A program made the position numbers and the translations under genes. From Dillenia suffruticosa (Eukaryota; Streptophyta; Magnoliopsida; Dilleniales; Dilleniaceae), in assembly GCA_033439265.1 (NCBI GenBank), contig JAVTVX010000010.1, forward strand, positions 6,200,001 through 6,264,000: a stretch of 64,000 nucleotides of DNA. The letters are read 5' to 3'. The notes under the pieces were generated by a model that worked only from the letters and a program-made list of their open reading frames with translations, was not told where the DNA came from and made no database searches. Shown here piece after piece: positions 23,036 through 37,693 of this stretch. Within the stretch, counting starts at the first letter, position 1; each line of letters opens with the position of its first letter.

Positions 23036-23291
23036 GGCCCAGCCTCCTCCAGTGCTGTACTAAGGGGATTACGCTGGCTTGTGTTGACACAAAACCCTAG
23101 CAACTTCCGAGAGCAGGGTTTAACAGAAGAAGAAGAAACACGTTGGCGGTTGGTATCTCTCTCTCTCTCTCTCTCTCGCCCCTGCAATCTTTCCTGTTGT
23201 TGGAAGCACCTCATCAGCATCGCTAGGGTTTACTAAGCCTTAAAAGAGGCTTTTAGTAGCAGAGGCATTCTTGGGAGGTCAAGTCACAATA
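23036..23291 (+). promoter_or_regulatory. UTP10 promoter/5'UTR with site II motif and teloboxes
   Basis: A site II element (GGCCCA, reverse of TGGGCC) lies at 23036-23041. A telobox AAACCCTAG lies at 23092-23100 and an inverted telobox CTAGGGTTT at 23223-23231; a partial one (AGGGTTTA) lies near 23116. A (CT)n run at 23157-23177 is typical of a leader. In plants, telobox plus site II is known to mark ribosomal-protein and ribosome-biogenesis promoters, which fits the downstream gene. The transcription start is not fixed; somewhere around 23050-23150 is likely. Confidence 0.6.
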
Positions 23292-26200
23292 ATGGCGACC
23301 ACAATAGCTTCACAGTTACAAGCCCTTAAAGCATTTGTAAAATCCGATTCGGAGCCTCTCAAACGGCCCTTTACTCGACCTTCCATCTTGTTCGACCCCA
23401 AAGAAGCCGCCGACATCGACCTTGACACTATTTTCAACATCGCTCTCTCTGGTAAATTGATCGATTCTTGTTTTGGTGATATCTTATCCATGTAGACATG
23501 TCCTAGCTTTCTGCTATTCAGGAGTTACATTGAATTTCATGCTTTTTTTATGGTACCGTCTATATGCCTGTGAGAATTTGTGCAAGATTTCGGTGTAGAC
23601 TGAAATTCTCACTTGCCAGCAGGGTGTTGCAAAAATGAGAATGTTGAGGTATATGACTGCTTGTCAAATGATGAAACTTGCAGAGGATTACATGTGTGTC
23701 TGAGAATGATAAACAATATTATCCTCTGGATTAAATTCGCCCAAATTGAAATAAAATGAAACATACGAGCATTATCTTAGTATATTGTAGTGCATTTGAA
23801 TACAATTTCTTTTTTTATATAAAAAAATTGATGCAAGTTATGTATGGGATTTGAGAGAACTATTATCTTAGTTCAAATTTTCTCCTCATTATTTTCTTAT
23901 GCTTTTTTAAACTTTTCCTTGGACATTACTTATGTACCATTATACTAACTTTCAAATAAAATAAGATACTATTTTGTTCCTCTCAAAAGATGAGTTAGCC
24001 TCAGGACTCTACTTTGCGTGCTTTATATTCTGATGGAAGCTTCAAGTCTGAAGATCAATTTGTTCAAAAATGGTATTCATTGTGTCAACATCCGGTAGTT
24101 TTGGTGGGAGGATGGCATGTTATATGATGGCTTGGCCTTTTTTGTATCTTGTTGTTTTGTTAGGCAGAAATTATACAGAGATATCCTTTTGGGAGCCTCT
24201 TATTGATAGAATTACCAAGAGTTTGGATGCTGAGAAGCGAGGTTTATTCACTTTAGGAGGCTCATTGCTCTCATTTGTTGTTTTCTTTCTAAATTTATTT
24301 ATATTCTCATGAAGGCTGGTAAATTGCTTAAGTGAATCATTGGGGATTTTCTTTGGTTTGGTGTTTGGAGTAAAGGGACCATCTACCCAGTTGAAATTTG
24401 TTTGAAATTCAAATTTTACGGAGGATTCTGCCTTGGTAGCAATCCTCTGGCATGGAACGGTTTATTCTGATCCACTTAAGAGTCTTTTTTCTTGTTGCAT
24501 AACGTGTTAAGGAGAAAGCTAAGATTTCATGAAAATTGGTGAGATGCCAAGATGGATACAGATCTCTCTCATGTGATTTCGTGTATTTTAATTTCTCTGG
24601 TATATTCTTACCCGCTCATTTAGTTCAAAGTGGTGGAGCCTTTCTGTTATTCGTTTTGCTGAGTCTTTTTCGAATGGTCATTCTCCTCTAGTTAGTCAAT
24701 CATGTTTCCTTGCTTTTCTTCTCTAAGTCAGGCCCTTATATCAAATTTTGCCCCTTTCTATGATGAAGATTTCTTGATATATTCATTTCCATAGAACCAA
24801 AAAATGGTATGTATTTCTCTTCTTGATCTACCCAATTCTCTCAGTTTATTCATTTGAAATGTTTTCTTTTTGTAATTTTTTTGTGGAGCATCTAAATGTT
24901 TTCAATCCAAATGATCTTCTGTCCTATTTAATTAAATCTTGTTTGAAAAATGAATGTTTCCCCAAGATAAAGGCTTTTGCCTGAAAAGTGGCTCTCAAAC
25001 GAATCAAGACCGGACTGGAGGAAATGGAATGGATTTGCTAGGAGTAAGAATGCTAAGTTGATTTGGCAATATGCAACAACGCCTTTCACATGGAATAAAG
25101 CCTCAGTGCATCCGTGGCCTTTGGTAGTTTGGTCTTTTGTGGGTTGGGGGGTCATTTGGCTCTTTGATGATGTTTTCATTTTAATTTTGGATATATTTTC
25201 ATCCTCTTATTGTACATCTTCTCTTCTCTTTTCTCTTAATGATATTCATGTTTTAAGGTCTTTCTTTTTGTATTTTATTGCAATAATAGATAGGGCGAAG
25301 TCCTTTCATAACGCTATTGATGAGATGTCTGCCATTTGATTTTCAGGTTTTGACGTTCTTATTGGTATGGATGAGCGGTTTAGAAACTATAGAAACGATT
25401 TATTTAATCATAATAGCATGGAGATGGATAGAGAATTGAAGGGCATAGAGGACAATAATCGCATAAACATGGCAATTGGCTCATATTTGCGGCTGCTTTC
25501 ACCACATCTTCAGCTACCTTCAGCGCTGAAGACACTTGAGTATTTGATTCGCAGATACAAGTAAGAATCTACTTGTTTCATTTTGACTCCAAAGTTCTTT
25601 CCATGCACATTTTTAATAAAGGAGTCACATGATTAATTTTTAAAAGACATTGATCAACAACCCTTTTTTGGCCTTCTTTATCTGTGCATTGGAGGGTTAA
25701 ATTTGTGAAAACAATGAACCATGGAGCATTCTACACTTCATTAATGCAAGATGGGGTTTTAGTAACTAATATTACCTAAAATTTCCCGCTGATAAAGAAA
25801 ACCTAAAAATTTCCCCTTTTGGTTCTCTTGTGAATGTTGTTCTAATTTGTTCCTCATTGAAATTGCAGGATTTATATATACAATGTTGAGGAGTTAATAC
25901 TTTGTGCTTTGCCTTACCATGATACACATGTATTTGTTCGAATTGTGCAGCTACTTGAGATAGGGTAAGTATCATCTTCTTCTATTTATATAACTCCATG
26001 GACATCATCGATGGTGCTTCTTTAAGATCAAGAGAAGACCAAAACAGGTTAGGTTAACAAAATCCAAAATGTGAAAAAAATCAAGATCAATGAGGCATCC
26101 AGATATCCACTTCCTAGATTACTGATGTTTGCATTTTATTTTTTGATTAAAAATATTGGTTTTTGGTTGCCCCAAAGTACCCAAAAACAGCTGCAGCGGC

Positions 26201-29200
26201 AAATAATATATTCTATTTTTTTCCCCTGTAAAGCCTGCTCTTGCTCCTCCTAGACTGACTTAGTGATGGTATTGCAGAAATGATAAATGGAGGTTTCTTC
26301 ATGGTGTCAAAGTATCTGGTGCCCCACCACCTAGAACACTAATCGTGCGGCAGTGCGTAAGTGATATGGGAGTTTTGGAGGCCTTGTGTGACTATGTGAG
26401 TTGTTTCTTCATTTGGTTGATCTTCTAAAAGTAAATGAATTATTGTAATGAATTTGATTGTATTGCTTCAGGCAACAGCAACCAAGAGGTTTACCCCGTC
26501 AAGGCCATTGATCAGGTTTTGCACAGCAGTTGTTGTTGAAGCTTTGGGCTCAGTTTCAACTGTTGACACCGAGGTGGTGAAAAGAATTCTTCCTTTTGTA
26601 AGTTCGGGACTGCAAGCTGGGGAAAAAGGTCTGGATCACAAGGTTGGTATAAAAGATCTCTGCAAATTCAATTTCTAAATTTTTTTGTTATTCATATTCT
26701 GGCTACATGAAATTGATCCATTATGCCAATCTTACCCAAAGCCCTTCTAATGGTTTTTTGAGAGTGGTGCTATAATTTATCAAGCCTGTAATACTCTTCA
26801 AATTGCCTTCTGAATGGTTTCTTTAACTTCTTTTTCCCATTTCTTTGCTTAGTATTTAGAAAATTTGGCAACCAAGGATTTTTTTTTCTTTTTTCTTTTT
26901 TAATATCTTATTTATGCTTAAAGTGATCATATTTCTTCTCATGTTCTTAGTCTTCATAGATTTGAAGTTTCTTTAGCAAGCATTAGGTTTCTCTTCAATT
27001 GTTTTCTTTGTTATCTCAGAGCATGCATTTTCTTTATACATGTTCTATTGTAGACCCTTTATAAAAAGTATGGACATGATATGTTCAAAATTTTCTTTTC
27101 TCCTATTTGTTTATCTAGAGTCAGTAGTTTGTTGACCATGGGTTTTGGGCAAATGGTCATTGCGAAGGGATTTAGGACCCTGCGGCTTGTAAGTCAAGGG
27201 TTCAAATTCCACCCCATTGTCTGTTCCCTAGAAGGAGAAAAAATTGTTGATATGATGCTTGTTCACTCTTTTGGTGTGTACAACCTCTATGCAGGCTGGT
27301 GCTTTGATGATAATTGGTTTACTTGCAAGTAGAGCCACATTATCTCCTAAGCTGGTTAAAAGCCTTACTAGATCAATTGCTGAAGTAACTCTTGAAGATG
27401 CCAAAGAGTCAAAAGACTTGAAGTGGATTCGAATGTCATTAATGGCCTTAATTAATCTTGTTCAGGTATTGTTTTTGGGCGTTATTACAGTTGGTTTTGT
27501 TTAATGGCAAGCCTTTATTTATTGATGTGTTTCCATGGATGTGCTTTTATAATTTTTTTCCCCTTCCTTTGTTGGTGTTGTGTATTGAATCTTGCTTTAC
27601 TTAACTTCATGCATATTCAGTGTTCTTTAAATTCTGTTGCTATTAGTGACTCTCTAAGGTCAAATGTTCAGGCTCGACATTGATGTTTGTGTCCTAAACA
27701 TTATATTTCATCATGCCAGAGTATTCCTGGAAGAGATTTTTGTGTTCTGAAGTTTCTATGTATGGATATTCTTAGACCTTGATGCTATGTCTATGAACCA
27801 GTTGCATATATGTTCGATATATGCTTCAAAATAGTCATATTCTTGAAGAATCATCTCTTCCAGGAAATTCTGGTAGTCGGTCTCCCCTCCTTTGCCAGTT
27901 TATTCATATGATTAGTGTTTTTGTACTTTTGTTAGCCTTTTTGGGTTCATTTCTGTTCTGAACATATTGACCCTATTCTAACGTCATTTTTCAGTTGCAA
28001 CCTGTGGATGGGATTCCCAAGAAGGCTCTGGAGATTCTAATTGAAATTAGGTTGTATATGTTGCCCTGAAATATACCTTTAGTAACTTCTTTTTGTGATA
28101 ATTATCTTTTATTTTTCTTCTAATACTTTTGGATTTTTGATTCTGTTCTGAAGGGATCTACCAGGGTTTCTCATGGGACTAAGTGAAGAGTTCAACATTG
28201 ATAAATTTGTCGCTTTATTTTTGGATTCTTTGGTTGACTGCAGGTTTGCCAGTGTATTTTTAATAAGTAGAACTTTGAAAGACTTTTCTGTCTTGCCCTC
28301 TGACTGTTTTCATTTTTCATATTCGTTTTGCAGTTATGATGATGAAAACTGTCGTCTTGCTTTGGAAAAAACTGTACAGACACTTCCGTTAAAGGGAATT
28401 GTAGGGCATCTTGTTTCTAAGCTTCTCCGCCTCTGCATGAGATTATCACAAAGAATGAAGGAGTCTTCCTCGCTTGAGTCGGGTAGTTTGAATTCAGAAA
28501 TAAGCCACTTCTAGGAATTATTATTATTATTATCATTATTTATCATCATCATCATCATCATCATCTCATGCACATGAAAAAAATTCTAATGTTTTTGAAT
28601 GTGTAATCTTAAAATCATAATTAGGTACTTGGGCCAAGAAAATTCTGGCAGTCATCGATAAGAATCATCCAACTGAATTGCAAGCTGCGGTGCACAAGTT
28701 TTTGGAGGTTCGTGATTCTTTCTATGTGTTTTGAATTTTTGGAGAGTAAGAGACAATTCTTTCTGTGTTTTATCTTCTCAACCATTGATTGGCTGGTATG
28801 ATGGGAAAAGAAGGGAAGGCCCTATGAAAGAGACGTCACTGCTGACAGTAGAGAGATTTATTTTGAAGCATGGCATGTATGATATGACATAAAATGTGCA
28901 GGAACCAGCATGGGAGGCCCTAGCACGTTTAATAGATCACGCTTATTGTAATAGAAGTATCAAACAAGAATATTATCTTGGCTAACAAGCAGATAGTAAC
29001 TTCATAACACATGGCTTTGTCATTTTTTCTTGAATTTTGTTAAATAGTTTTGCAAAACTCATATTTAATATAATTTTCAATGCATGCAGAGCCATATCTA
29101 TGATTTACTAATTTATTTGAAAAATGTTACATGTATTCCTTCTTTACCATTACCCTTTAAAATTTAAGTATCTTATTTTTTACATTGACAAAATGTGCAC

Positions 29201-32200
29201 TTAAATTCATCAATTGTGTTTGGGCATGTTTGAGCCACATTGTAGCTGTGTTGATTACAATTGCTGACTGTGGTAGGTTTGGTCTTACTAGTTTTTTTGG
29301 CTCCCTTCTTTAGGCCTGAGCAGACACATCTGACACTTGTTACCGTAGTGTGAGCACAAGTCATTTCAACATGTCTGGTGCAAGCAATTTCAACATCTAG
29401 TTAGTGTGCCAGAGGATACTCGTGTTCCAAAAAATCTGCAATTTTGGTAGCCCGAACACCATGCAATTATATACCTGTACTGTTTGACTTAGAGACTCTA
29501 TTTGCTATTCTCCATTGTTCTTATTAGTTTATTATGGGATCTGGTACTGGCTGCCTCTGTTTTACGTATGTTATTTCTGACACTTGTGCTCAACACTTAA
29601 GTTCATGGTGATAGGAGCACATGGTGTACAGGCATATATAATCTGTTGGATTTTTAGATTCTATTTTCTATATATTATGGGCTGCCATTTTCTTGTAATT
29701 TGGCGGATGGATGTTAAAATTTTTTAAACAGAACCTTGATAATCCAGAGACTAGTGTGTCAGACAAGAACCTTCTAACTTATGGGTTGCTATTTTCATTG
29801 CCAGCTCAGTTGCACTTGTGATGTTTATCAGTTATAATTTATTGTAGACTTTTTAAATGGAAAGTATTGGTCATGGGATATGATATGCTCTCTCTCGTCT
29901 TTTCCATAGGATACTGAAGTGCAATTCAGGGAGAATTTGGCATTTGATTCCTTCTGCAGGGTGTTAGAAGGGGACTTGAATTGGTCACAGGAGATGCCAG
30001 ATACAAAAATCTGGTTTGCACTGGAGCATCCAAAGGTATTGTTTTTATTGTTTATGTGCTCCTGGTTTTGTTGCCTAAAACTACATTGCATGGCTTTGCA
30101 CTTTGCCATGCCATACCCAAGTCAGTTGGATGGCACATTGGTGTAGGTGTTGGACACTTCATTTTAGTGGAGATATTTTTGAATGAGGTGTGTGTCTCCA
30201 GGTTCTATGCTTTCCCACTTTGACATCAGTATTGAGTTCATGTAATGTAGGCCTAAGTTCTTTTTCCACCATTTTTTTCCCTTTGTCAAATTTCGAGTTA
30301 AAAGCTGCATTCCACTTGTTTTAGGTCAGTAGACTGTAGACAGTCGGGTCAACCATGTTATTTCCCTAAAGCTATATTTGCTAAAGCACTTTTATCCCTT
30401 TTTATACATGTTAAGTTGGTTATGCTTGTGTCTCATTTGTTCCATGTTTGCTTTGGATGTGGCTACATAATGGTTCTTGTTTGCCATTTGACATAGGCTG
30501 AAGTCCGGTGTTCTACACTTTCAAAATTAAATGCCATTGGTCTTCTGAGGGCTAAGACTGCTAATCCGCAGGTAATTTGATTGTTTTTGGCCCTGTATGT
30601 GCCTTCATTCTATGACCTGCTCCCCTCTATTAAGTTTTGTAGTTTCTTATCTTGCATTTTTCATGATTTAACTACAAGTGTGTGATATCTATTAGGCAAA
30701 GTCTCTTTGAAGTGTCAAAACAGTCATTTATTAGAAAATAAAATATAAAAAAGGTAATTGAGATTCTTCTAAATATTGTTCGACCGTCCTGTCCAAAAAT
30801 GTGTCAACACCTGAGTTAGTGTACCACAATTTCGTGCTTATGGGCACATTACAAACATTCCACTCATGCATTGTTAATTGCTTGTTATGGTATCATTTAC
30901 TACTAAACTACCAAAAACTGGTGTTCAACATTTCTCTGTGAGTGCTCATGTATGTGCTTCCTCTGCTGCTATGTTGATGCATTTGGACATGTGCAAGTTA
31001 GATTTTCTAAAGGACATATGTTATGATCTCTTAAGAGATGGTGGCATCTGTGTTGTCCCTTGGTGTCAGTATCACTCATTTTATTAGCCTACAATGATTT
31101 GTTGTTTTAACTGTTAATTAGTTAAATAGGACTGGCTGTGTTCACCAGTGGCTAGATTGCTTATCAGAAACCAAAGATGTTTTATTTTTGTTGCTGGGAA
31201 AATGGATTCCGACATTGTGATTTATTTGTTTTTGTTACTTGAGACCCTTTGACGAGTCTCATTAAATGCTTTATGTGTATATGATTTTTCCTCTTTTTTC
31301 TGTTTCTTTTATTTTCTTCTTTTCCTGTAGGCAGATTTCTGCTGTAAATTATTTCTTTCCAGCTTTCTTAGTTAGTATTCTTACCGTTATGATGTTGAAG
31401 TTGGGACTTCTGAGCTGATTAATCCCATTCACATGGTCTTTTTTTTTTAATTTTTCTTTATCTCAGAATACTACCAACTTCAAAGAGGGCAGGGGTTGGA
31501 TTGTTCACCCTGCCCCTGGAAGATTATGAATGGCAGCTACTGCCACCCCCACCCCTTGGGATGGCAAAAGTTGTCATTGCAGACCTATATCTGAGTGCTA
31601 TTCCTGCCCCTTGTTTTTTTTTTCTCTCTGTGATCATGAAATTATCTACGAAATCTTCTACCTTGGGTACGCATGGTCTGTTTCTTGAATGTCAGTTGGA
31701 CAGAATTTTGGTTTGGATGCTCTCTACACATCTTTTGTCTTATTTTCATTTTTTTGGGGGGGGGGGGCACTTTGCCCACAATTCGTCATTGTGAATGATG
31801 CAAGCCCATGGTCTCTGAGTTCCACATCGGGCTCTCCATTAGGTTTCTAATTATTTCATTGATTAGGCTCTGCATGCGATTTCAGTGTTTTGTGTGTTTC
31901 AATTATCCTCTGCTCAAACTGCCTCATTGGCGGTACGGCCAAGCAGACATTTGTTTCTCTTCTCTGTTCCTTTAAGAGCTAAGTGCTTGTATAAAATTTA
32001 TCTTGTTACACTTTCAAGACCGGGGAAGCGATAAAAAACTGCACTTTTCATTCACTCATGGTCAGGCTGAACTTGCTTGAATTTGCCCTTTTTTTTGGGT
32101 GGGGGAGGGTGCACAATCCTATTTTGGCGAGTTGAATAATCATGTTCTTATGTAGCATATGAAAGTCATGCAGGAAAACTATAATTCTTTTTTTTTTTAA

Positions 32201-35200
32201 CTTTGTTTTCTTACAAAGATGTGTTTCCTTTTTCTTTCTGCAATTTTGCCTAAACACGGTATTGTTTATTGTCATTCTTAGGCCTTTCAAATGATTTCCT
32301 TTTCCACTTCTTGCTTGATGTCTAAAGCGGTTTTTTCTTCTGTGTCCAGAAATTTACATCAATCCAAGATTCTTTGCTGCGCCGGTTGCAGGACAATGAT
32401 CTGAGTGTTGTCCAGGCAGCTTTATCTCTGGAAAGGCTGAATGAAGTTATAAGTACTCCTAATCTTCTAGAAGCATTTCATCATGTTCTACAGAGATGTA
32501 TTAAAATTGTTATGTCAAGTAAGTAATTGCAGAGTTACTGCATCATCACAGATATGGCATGAATGTGGATTGATTTAGAGACTGGACTGACTGAGGCTTG
32601 TGCTTGATCCTTACACATGAGCCAGTCATCTACATGAGTTGTCTTAGTCTATTTTCAGCTTTTTAATTCTGGGATTGTGTTCATGGACTATGCCTCCAAG
32701 TTTTGTCATCTGAAATAACTTTTGTGTTGACCTATAAACAGTTACAGTAAGTTGTGAGTTGGAGGAATTGAATGCTTGGAGAAATGTTTTGAGCAGTATT
32801 GTATTCTCTTACTGATGGGCTAGATGGAAAGGACTTCTTAATGTCATTCTTTGGAGGCCTTGCTCTTTTCTTTTTCTTTTCCAGTGAATTATTGTTGTGT
32901 TGGTTTTACATGCATCTCTCTTTTCAATTTCCTCATTTGCAGGTGCATCACATGATTCAACTCAAGCCGTTGATGTTGGGATTGCATGCCTAGAGCATAC
33001 AGTTTCTATTGTTCAAAAAGAGAATGGACATATGCAGGACCTTGCCACTATGATATTTCCCTTTCTGTTGGTTCTGCCCAAGGTATTTTTTTCCCCATTT
33101 CTGTTAAGTCCTTATTTTGATGAATAACTATGCACACTTTAGTTTTTGTCTCATTTGTGTTTTAATATAGATTTTTCTCTCTCCTATATTTGTCTCTCAA
33201 ATGACCAACCCAAAAAGTTGGGATTAAGGTTCAGGTTGTTGTTGTTGCTATTGTTGCATTTTAATATAGACTTATTAAATACTGAAAAATTACAGATACG
33301 ACGGCTAAGTTTGAAGGCCTTGGAGTTAGCCAAGGTAGTGGAATGGCCTTTCTATGCAAATCTCATTACAATTTCCAGCCTTGAACTTGTAAGTTTTATC
33401 TGATTTTTCATTCACCTTTTTATAACTTTTGAATAGTTGTCAAAGCGGAGTTGGCTTCAGGAAAAAGAATGTGAGGCGTTTATTCTATATGTTGTATCTT
33501 TTCCTGGAGTCTTGTGCCATGGGAGATTCTAGATCTAGTGCTCATCTGCTCCTGCATTTTCTTTGTCATTCATTATTTGAGCTGATTTTCTTCCGGCATA
33601 AATTCAGAATGTAACTGTAGGGAACATTTCTTTCGTAGTTATCTGACAAAAAACCAAGTTGAAGGCCTTGAAAATTGAAAATATGTGGTCAAACACTCAG
33701 TAATTCTTCTATCTAAGAAAAAAGGCATCTGTAGTTTTGGAGTTTTGGCCTCCAGTCTATTTGCTTACTTGGTTTTGAAATTGTGCAGCTGGACTGTAAG
33801 CAGATTAATATAAAAATCATCATCTGTTTGGCTGAGAAATTTTCTGAGCTTCCTGGTGAATACATGCCTTGGTTAGTTGATTGCTGCCATCTCTTCGAGT
33901 TGTCCAGGAGATTGGTTTATTTGATCTTGTTGGAGTCCTTTAGCATGCACTTGGAAAATAAAGGTTTGTCCTCCCCCCCCAAAAAAAAATGTCGCAACGA
34001 TTGTTGCGATATTTGTTTACGCTTGTTCCATCTCTAGATTCTAATCACAAGAAAAATATAAATTCATTGGGTTATTTTTTCAATTCAAGGGACTGGGCTC
34101 AAGTTTTCCTTCCATTATCAAATACATTGGCTGATTTTCTTATAGGATCTAATCCCTTTTTGTATTAATACAATAAATGTAAAAGCATTCATTCTAATCT
34201 ACTTAATCGAAAAAAAATGTTACTGAAAAGGAGACATCTTAGGTTATTTCTCTAGAAAGAACTTTGAAACTTGAGACCACCCATTTCTGCTGTGTTCTAT
34301 TGTGGAAGATATGTATCTGATAACTAGAAGTCTCCTTCATTTGCTTCTGACAGAGTTCAGAGATTTTGGAGGGGGCAACATGCTTCTTCACATTGGAGAT
34401 TTGCTCTTTTAGCTACTGTTTAGTGTATTTGAAGGGTGCAAAACTGCTAAGATCTTTAAGAATTAGAGCATTGGCCCCTCAAACAAAACTGCCTTTTCTA
34501 CTTCTCTTTGGGTTCAAGCTTTAGGTGCCTATAGAGATTATAGTTTCAAGTAGTTGATGGGCAGTTTGAAAGAAGTCATTTTCTAATTTCTTTTTTACTC
34601 TTTGTTTTCCCTTGCACGTGAAAACATGTCATTTTTAGAGCTTATATGTATATTTTTCTAATACATCTAATACAATTCTTTGTTCTATAAAAAAGAATTT
34701 ATTCTAACCTATTCAGATCCTCTTTCTAACAAATCTAATGATGGTCATAAGATTTGATAAAAATGAATCTAATTAATGACAAAACAGTTACAGTAGTGAT
34801 CATAATAATATATGCTCTAAAATTATTATTCTCCATATTCTTTTATTGCCTCTTGTCCTATGTTGGTGATACTTTGGTATTGTGCCAAGTTCCACATGTA
34901 GCATTAGGTTTACACAAAGATGAAAGATGCAACACAAAGTACATTGATAAATTCTGAAAGAGAGATGAGTATGGATCAATCACACTAAAAGAAAATAAAG
35001 ATGGGTTCATGCTATAGGTGCCTATGGAGATTACAGTTTCAAGTAATTGATGAGTGACTTGAAAGAAGTCATTTACTAATTTCTGTTTTACTCTTTGTTG
35101 TGCTCTTGAAAACTTCTCATTGTTAGAGCTTATATGTATATTTTTCTAATATGTCTAATATAATTTTTTGTTCTATAAAAAAGAATATATTCTAACCTAT

Positions 35201-37660
35201 TCAGATCCTCTTTCCAACTAATCTATTGATGGTCATAAGATTTGATAAAAATGAATCTAATTAGTGACATAACAGTTACAGTAGTGGTCATAATAATATA
35301 AGCTCTAAAATTATTATTCTCTATATTCTTTTATTGCCTCTTGTCCTACATTGGTGATACTTTGGAATTGTGCCAAGACCCATATGTAAGATTAGATTTG
35401 CACAAAGATGAAAAGATGCATCACGAAGTACATGGATAAATTCGGAAAGAAAGATCAGTATGGATCAATCACACTAAGAGAAAATAAAGATAGAACCTTG
35501 TGTTTATGGGAGAGGAGCATCAAGCCTTAAAAAGCTGAAATTAAGATTGTAATTTGATCTCCGGCGTTTAATCTTCTGAAGACTTTCAGCAAGGGATGAG
35601 ACAAAAGTTACTGATGTGTGAGATTAAAGGTGAAAGCTACCGCCTTTGTGATCGAACATCTTATATTGTGATTTAATAGGAGAAGTGCTGCAATCTAGGT
35701 AATAAAGAAAAGAGTTAGTTGTATCTGAGATCAAGTAACAAAACCCTAATCCCCCATATCTGTATCTGAAAGAGAGATATGATTGAACGGACACGAAGAG
35801 CAAACGTTGTTCTTGAACTAAATAAAATATAGTATAAAATAATCAAATGGCAGTATTTGGTTTTATCACAGTTTTTACTTATAAAAACTCGCAGCCTAAC
35901 CAGATTTAATCAGTTTTAGTGGAGAAAAACCACCACGGCCTAATTAAGCTTAAAAATAAGCTGTTTTTGTCTGGTTTGGTTTGTTTTCGAACTGATTAAC
36001 TGGTTCTCTGAATGTTTGTCCACTCCTACATGGTGTTTTCTGAAGATATTGGAAGCCAGCAATGTAATAACTCGAGCTTGTGAGCTTGTCTTGATGATTC
36101 TCAAATAGCTGAAAGATGGTTTCCATAACCACATTGAGGTTCTAACGCTAATCAAATGGTTTGTGATGGTATGGCATAGGTGAAAACACCTTGCAATTGA
36201 TTAGCCGATCTTTATCCGGCAAAAATTGTGAGCTTGTCTCAAGGGTCTGTCTCTATGGATTTTCTATCTCTAGATTTATCATCTGCAATAGATCTCTGAA
36301 ACTGTTAATTTATTTTCCAGAATATTTGTGTAAGACCTTTTTGTGCCCTTTGAAGTGTGCTGTCTGAATATTATTGATTTAATGCTTTTCCATGACATTG
36401 CAATATGTACAGATTGCCATATCCAACTATTCTTGGTGCCAACATTTGGCCTGTCAACCACTGCTTCATCATGGCTCTTGTTATTTTATTGGAAACCTCT
36501 AACATACTAGACTAGCAGTTTCTCTTTGATTTATCGCCAAATCCGTTGTATACATACCATGGCTTTGATAAGGCTTCTGCCCTGATTTCCAATTAGTGAA
36601 TTTGGAGAACTTTCTTTCTCCAGCCTTCCATTTTCTCCTGGGGGCCACTTTCTAAGGCCTATCTTGGTCGTTACGATATGGTGTGTTGTTGAATTCATTA
36701 TTTTTAAAAGTTGCCAACTATGCTTTGTGTATTTTTAAACTTCTGAATCAAGGATTCTAACTTTGGCCACTGCCACTTTCTGATGATAGGGACTTTTCAA
36801 TGTACTGCATTATTTGATACCTGCTTTCCTGTCCTGAAAACTGAGTGGAAATTGTTTGAATCTGCAGTGAATTTATCTGCTGAAGAGGTATAGGATGGAT
36901 CCATTAAAAAGCAACCTTTGTAACTTCTTAAATTTTTCCCGCACTAATCACCTCTTATCTCTTGTAAATAATTGACAGTCTGCCAGTGCTTTGAAGTTTG
37001 ACTGCCAAAAGTTCTTGGATCAGCTGTATCATGGCAGTGTTAACCAATTGAATGCCCATGTCTTGATATGCTTATTCTGGAGGTTACTAGAACTATATTT
37101 GTCTGCCGAATGCCCAGTTATGGTTTGTGACAAAATCCCCATTTTCTTTCTGGTTGGTATGATGTTGTGGTCCATGATTTTGAAGATGGATTTAACCGTT
37201 TATCATCACACTCCTGCCAGGGTGAAAAAGCTAAGCGGATGCAGACAATTGAAGATCTGTTTGTATTTTTTGCTGCGTCTTCTATGAAGCATGTCTTCTT
37301 GGACCATATTCATTATCTTCTATCCAAATGCAAGATCTCTCCAGTTGGCTTACTCTCAAAGTTTCTTACTCATGAAGGTTATAGTTCTTTATGCAATTTT
37401 TATTTGGCTTACATTATGTCTGTAAGATCTTAGATATTAATTTGTGCACAACATGGGTTTAGTAAATTTTCTTCAGTTTAATTTGCTGTATGACCATGTT
37501 GGAATTTCCATTTTTACGTCTAATTAATTCCTATTGAATTCAGTAAGTAATGAGTTTTTGTGTTGAGAAATGAAAAAATTTTGGTACAAGATGGAGAGTT
37601 GGGTAGAGTTCCTTACAATTAGATTTTGTGTGTTTGTTTTTGTTTTTGTTTTTTTTTTTA

Positions 37661-37693
<33 letters not shown>

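Noticed and set aside
24977..25339. 120-codon open frame just before UTP10 exon 2 as a possible extra exon
   Set aside because: It does not fit the phase or the known protein; it resembles the C-terminal part of an L1 LINE and lies wholly within intron 1.
27137..27245. Candidate tRNA gene
   Set aside because: Boxes A and B are visible, but no acceptor or anticodon stem can be closed and the tail is A-rich; a SINE is the better reading.
32048..32290. Lys-rich minus frame in UTP10 intron 12
   Set aside because: Created by T-rich tracts of the sense strand; no family resemblance.
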